Assembly: GCA_025928415.1 (NCBI GenBank)
Contig: JAICJK010000146.1
Span: forward strand, 1 to 6,697
DNA length: 6,697 nucleotides
Direction of reading: 5' to 3'
Source of the DNA: Solirubrobacteraceae bacterium
GTDB taxonomy: Bacteria > Actinomycetota > Thermoleophilia > Solirubrobacterales > Solirubrobacteraceae
Shown here piece after piece: positions 5,291-6,697 of this stretch. The first letter of the stretch is position 1. Each line of letters starts with the position of its first letter. The position numbers and the translations under genes were made by a program. The notes beneath the pieces were generated by a model. The model ran no database searches, was not told the DNA's origin, and saw only the letters and a program-made list of their open reading frames with translations.

Positions 5291-6522
5291 CTCCGAGACG
5301 CGCCCGCCTCCCGCAGGGCCCGCACGCCGTCGTGCAGGAAGCGGTCCATCGCGGCGACGTAAGGGCCGAACGAGAGCTCGCGGCCGCGCTCGTAGGCCCG
5401 CGCCACGCGGGCCTGCACCGCCTCGCCGCCCTCCAGCGCCTCGGCCAGCGCCGCGGCGCACCCCTCGTGGTCGCCGCGCGCGAAGAACAGCGCCTGCTCC
5501 CCCTCGCGGAACATCTCCGGGATGCCGCCGACGCGCGAGAACACCGCGGGCACGCGGGCCAGCGCCGCCTCGGTGCAGGTCAGCGGCGCCGGCTCGTCCC
5601 AGACCGAGGGGACGACCCAGGCCGCCGCGGCGGCGATCTCGTCCTCCAGCGCCGCGCCCCGCAGCGGCCCCGTCAGCCGCACGCGGCCGGCGACGCCGAG
5701 CTCTTCCGCCAGGCGCGTCAGGGCCTCCTGCTCGGCGGCGTCGCCCGGCCCGACGAGCGTCAGCGTCGCCGCCCGGTCGCCGCGGCGGGCCAGCGCGCCG
5801 AGCGCGCGGACGACGACCCAGGCGCCCTTCTGCTCCTCCAGGCGCCCGACGAACAGCACGCGACCGGGCTCCGGCGCGCGGCGCACCCGCGCCATCTCGC
5901 CGGTCCGCGCGTTGGACGGGATCACCACCGCCTCGTGCACGGCCCGGATCGGCGGCGGGACCGGGGTGGCGGCGCGCACCCACTCGCTGTTCCAGCACAC
6001 GGCGGCGGGCAGCGGTCGCGCGAGGTCCAGACGCAGCCCCGGGAGCCGGTTGGCCGCGCGCATGGCGCGCGCCCACAGCCCCCGCAGGCCGCGCTCGCCG
6101 GGCGTGAGGTGCCGCGTGAAGACGTCCGTGGAGTACAGCGTGCCGAACCAGTACTCGCAGACCCGGAAGACCGCCGGGATGCCGGAGGTCAGCAGCGCGC
6201 TGATCGCGGCGCTCGGCACGGCCGCGCCGTTCCACACGTAGATCACGTCGGGGCGGAAGCGCGCGAGCGTGCGCCGCACGACGCGGGCGGCCCGCAGCGC
6301 GTCGGGGGCGGCCATCAGCGAGTCGCGCAGGTTGTTCGGCCGCAGCCACGGCAGCTCGCGCAGGACCGGGTCGTCCGGCGGGCAGTCCTCGCGCCCGTGC
6401 CGCGAGGCGAGCACCGTCACCTCGTGGTCGGCGCGCAGGTGCTCGACGACGTCGCGGCACTCGACCTCGTACCCCCCGCGGACGACCGGCGGGTAGAGGT
6501 TGCTCAGGATGAGGATCCGCAC
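5287..6522 (-). CDS. GT4-type (GT-B fold) glycosyltransferase
   Basis: Predicted cytoplasmic glycosyltransferase of 411 residues. The GTG at 6522 begins exactly at the classic N-terminus RILILSNLYPP, followed by VRGGYEVECRDVVEHL with the Gly16-Gly17 loop, so the start is secure. The acceptor domain includes FRVCEYWFGTLYSTDVF (about 119-135). The hinge region has NSEWVR and VVIPSNA (about 178-215). The donor domain opens with VLFVGRLEEQKG (222-233), with Arg227 and Lys232 as phosphate-binding candidates; LVGPGDAAEQEAL follows. The EX7E motif is intact as Glu310 and Glu318 in WDEPAPLTCTEAA, then VGGIPEM. It starts 10 bases after the stop of the universal stress protein gene on the same strand, without a visible Shine-Dalgarno, so re-initiation or translational coupling is likely. 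Its stop overlaps that of the protease. Donor and acceptor sugars are unknown. Confidence 0.93.
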   Translation of the reverse strand: MRILILSNLYPPVVRGGYEVECRDVVEHLRADHEVTVLASRHGREDCPPDDPVLRELPWLRPNNLRDSLMAAPDALRAARVVRRTLARFRPDVIYVWNGAAVPSAAISALLTSGIPAVFRVCEYWFGTLYSTDVFTRHLTPGERGLRGLWARAMRAANRLPGLRLDLARPLPAAVCWNSEWVRAATPVPPPIRAVHEAVVIPSNARTGEMARVRRAPEPGRVLFVGRLEEQKGAWVVVRALGALARRGDRAATLTLVGPGDAAEQEALTRLAEELGVAGRVRLTGPLRGAALEDEIAAAAAWVVPSVWDEPAPLTCTEAALARVPAVFSRVGGIPEMFREGEQALFFARGDHEGCAAALAEALEGGEAVQARVARAYERGRELSFGPYVAAMDRFLHDGVRALREAGASRS

Positions 6523-6532
6523 CCGGCGGCCG

Positions 6533-6697
6533 CTAGGTGGTCCGGACGATCAGGACGCTGCAGGGGGCGTGGTGGCTGACCTTGTTGGGGACCGAGCCGA
6601 GCAGGAAGCGCTTGGCGCCGGTCATCCCCTTGTTGCCCACGACGACGAGGTCCGCGTGCTGCTCCTCGGCCACGTCGAGGATCGCGTCGGCCGGGTC
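6533..6697 (-). CDS. Universal stress protein (UspA family), C-terminal end (5' end outside window)
   Basis: The last 54 residues of a universal stress protein, a small cytoplasmic nucleotide-binding protein linked in many bacteria to stress survival. The visible part shows HADLVVVGNKGMTG, then KRFLLGSV, and ends in HHAPCSVLIVRTT. This contains the family's ATP-binding pattern G-2x-G-9x-G-S/T (GNKG, nine residues, GS) and the usual hydrophobic final strand with a proline and cysteine before it. The N-terminal strand and the rest of the domain lie beyond the right edge, so it cannot be told whether the protein has one or two Usp domains. The GT4 gene follows 10 bases downstream on the same strand, suggesting a shared transcript, although no functional link is evident. 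Confidence 0.92.
   Translation of the reverse strand, partial: DPADAILDVAEEQHADLVVVGNKGMTGAKRFLLGSVPNKVSHHAPCSVLIVRTT

Noticed and set aside
5322..5335. GCACG-CCGT-CGTGC inverted repeat near the protease 3' end, considered as a terminator
   Set aside because: Only 5 bp, no T-tract, inside the opposing GT4 coding region; expected by chance at this GC content.
3719..6460. Long minus-strand open frame upstream of and continuous with tadA
   Set aside because: It is antisense to the protease and in another frame of the GT4 gene, with low-complexity Arg/Gly/Ala sequence. TadA homology begins only near 3718.

Overview
The window is very GC-rich, with G or C at nearly every third codon position, and is almost entirely coding: six gene-to-gene junctions leave only 17, 12, 57 and 10 bases between genes, plus two tail-to-tail overlaps of 4 bases. 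Base composition, frequent GTG starts, starts without a clear Shine-Dalgarno and the protein style suggest a high-GC actinobacterium, possibly of the Thermoleophilia/Solirubrobacterales type. That placement is inference; there is no rRNA or other phylogenetic marker here.

Layout, left to right. (1) On the plus strand, the C-terminal part of a multi-pass Wzx/MATE-type polysaccharide flippase (cut by the left edge), then a GT4-type glycosyltransferase (885-2054). (2) On the minus strand, a two-gene unit: tadA, the tRNA adenosine-34 deaminase (3245-3718), then a second GT4-type glycosyltransferase (2051-3232), which meets the first tail to tail. (3) On the plus strand, a secreted subtilisin-family (S8) protease with signal peptide, propeptide, complete catalytic residues and a proline-rich C-terminal tail (3776-5290), divergent from tadA. 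(4) On the minus strand, the C-terminal end of a universal stress protein (cut by the right edge), then a third GT4-type glycosyltransferase (5287-6522), which meets the protease tail to tail.

The flippase and three distinct GT4 enzymes point to the edge of a surface-polysaccharide or glycoconjugate locus: cytoplasmic GTs would build a lipid-linked glycan and the flippase would move it across the membrane. tadA (decoding), the protease (exported proteolysis) and the universal stress protein are not obviously part of that pathway. I saw no mobile element, CRISPR array, RNA gene or clearly new system. The points most worth a second look are the gene junctions: stop codons shared through one CTAG palindrome at both convergent junctions, an 8-bp hairpin at the end of tadA, and TAGNNT motifs just upstream of two start codons that could be -10 elements of leaderless promoters.
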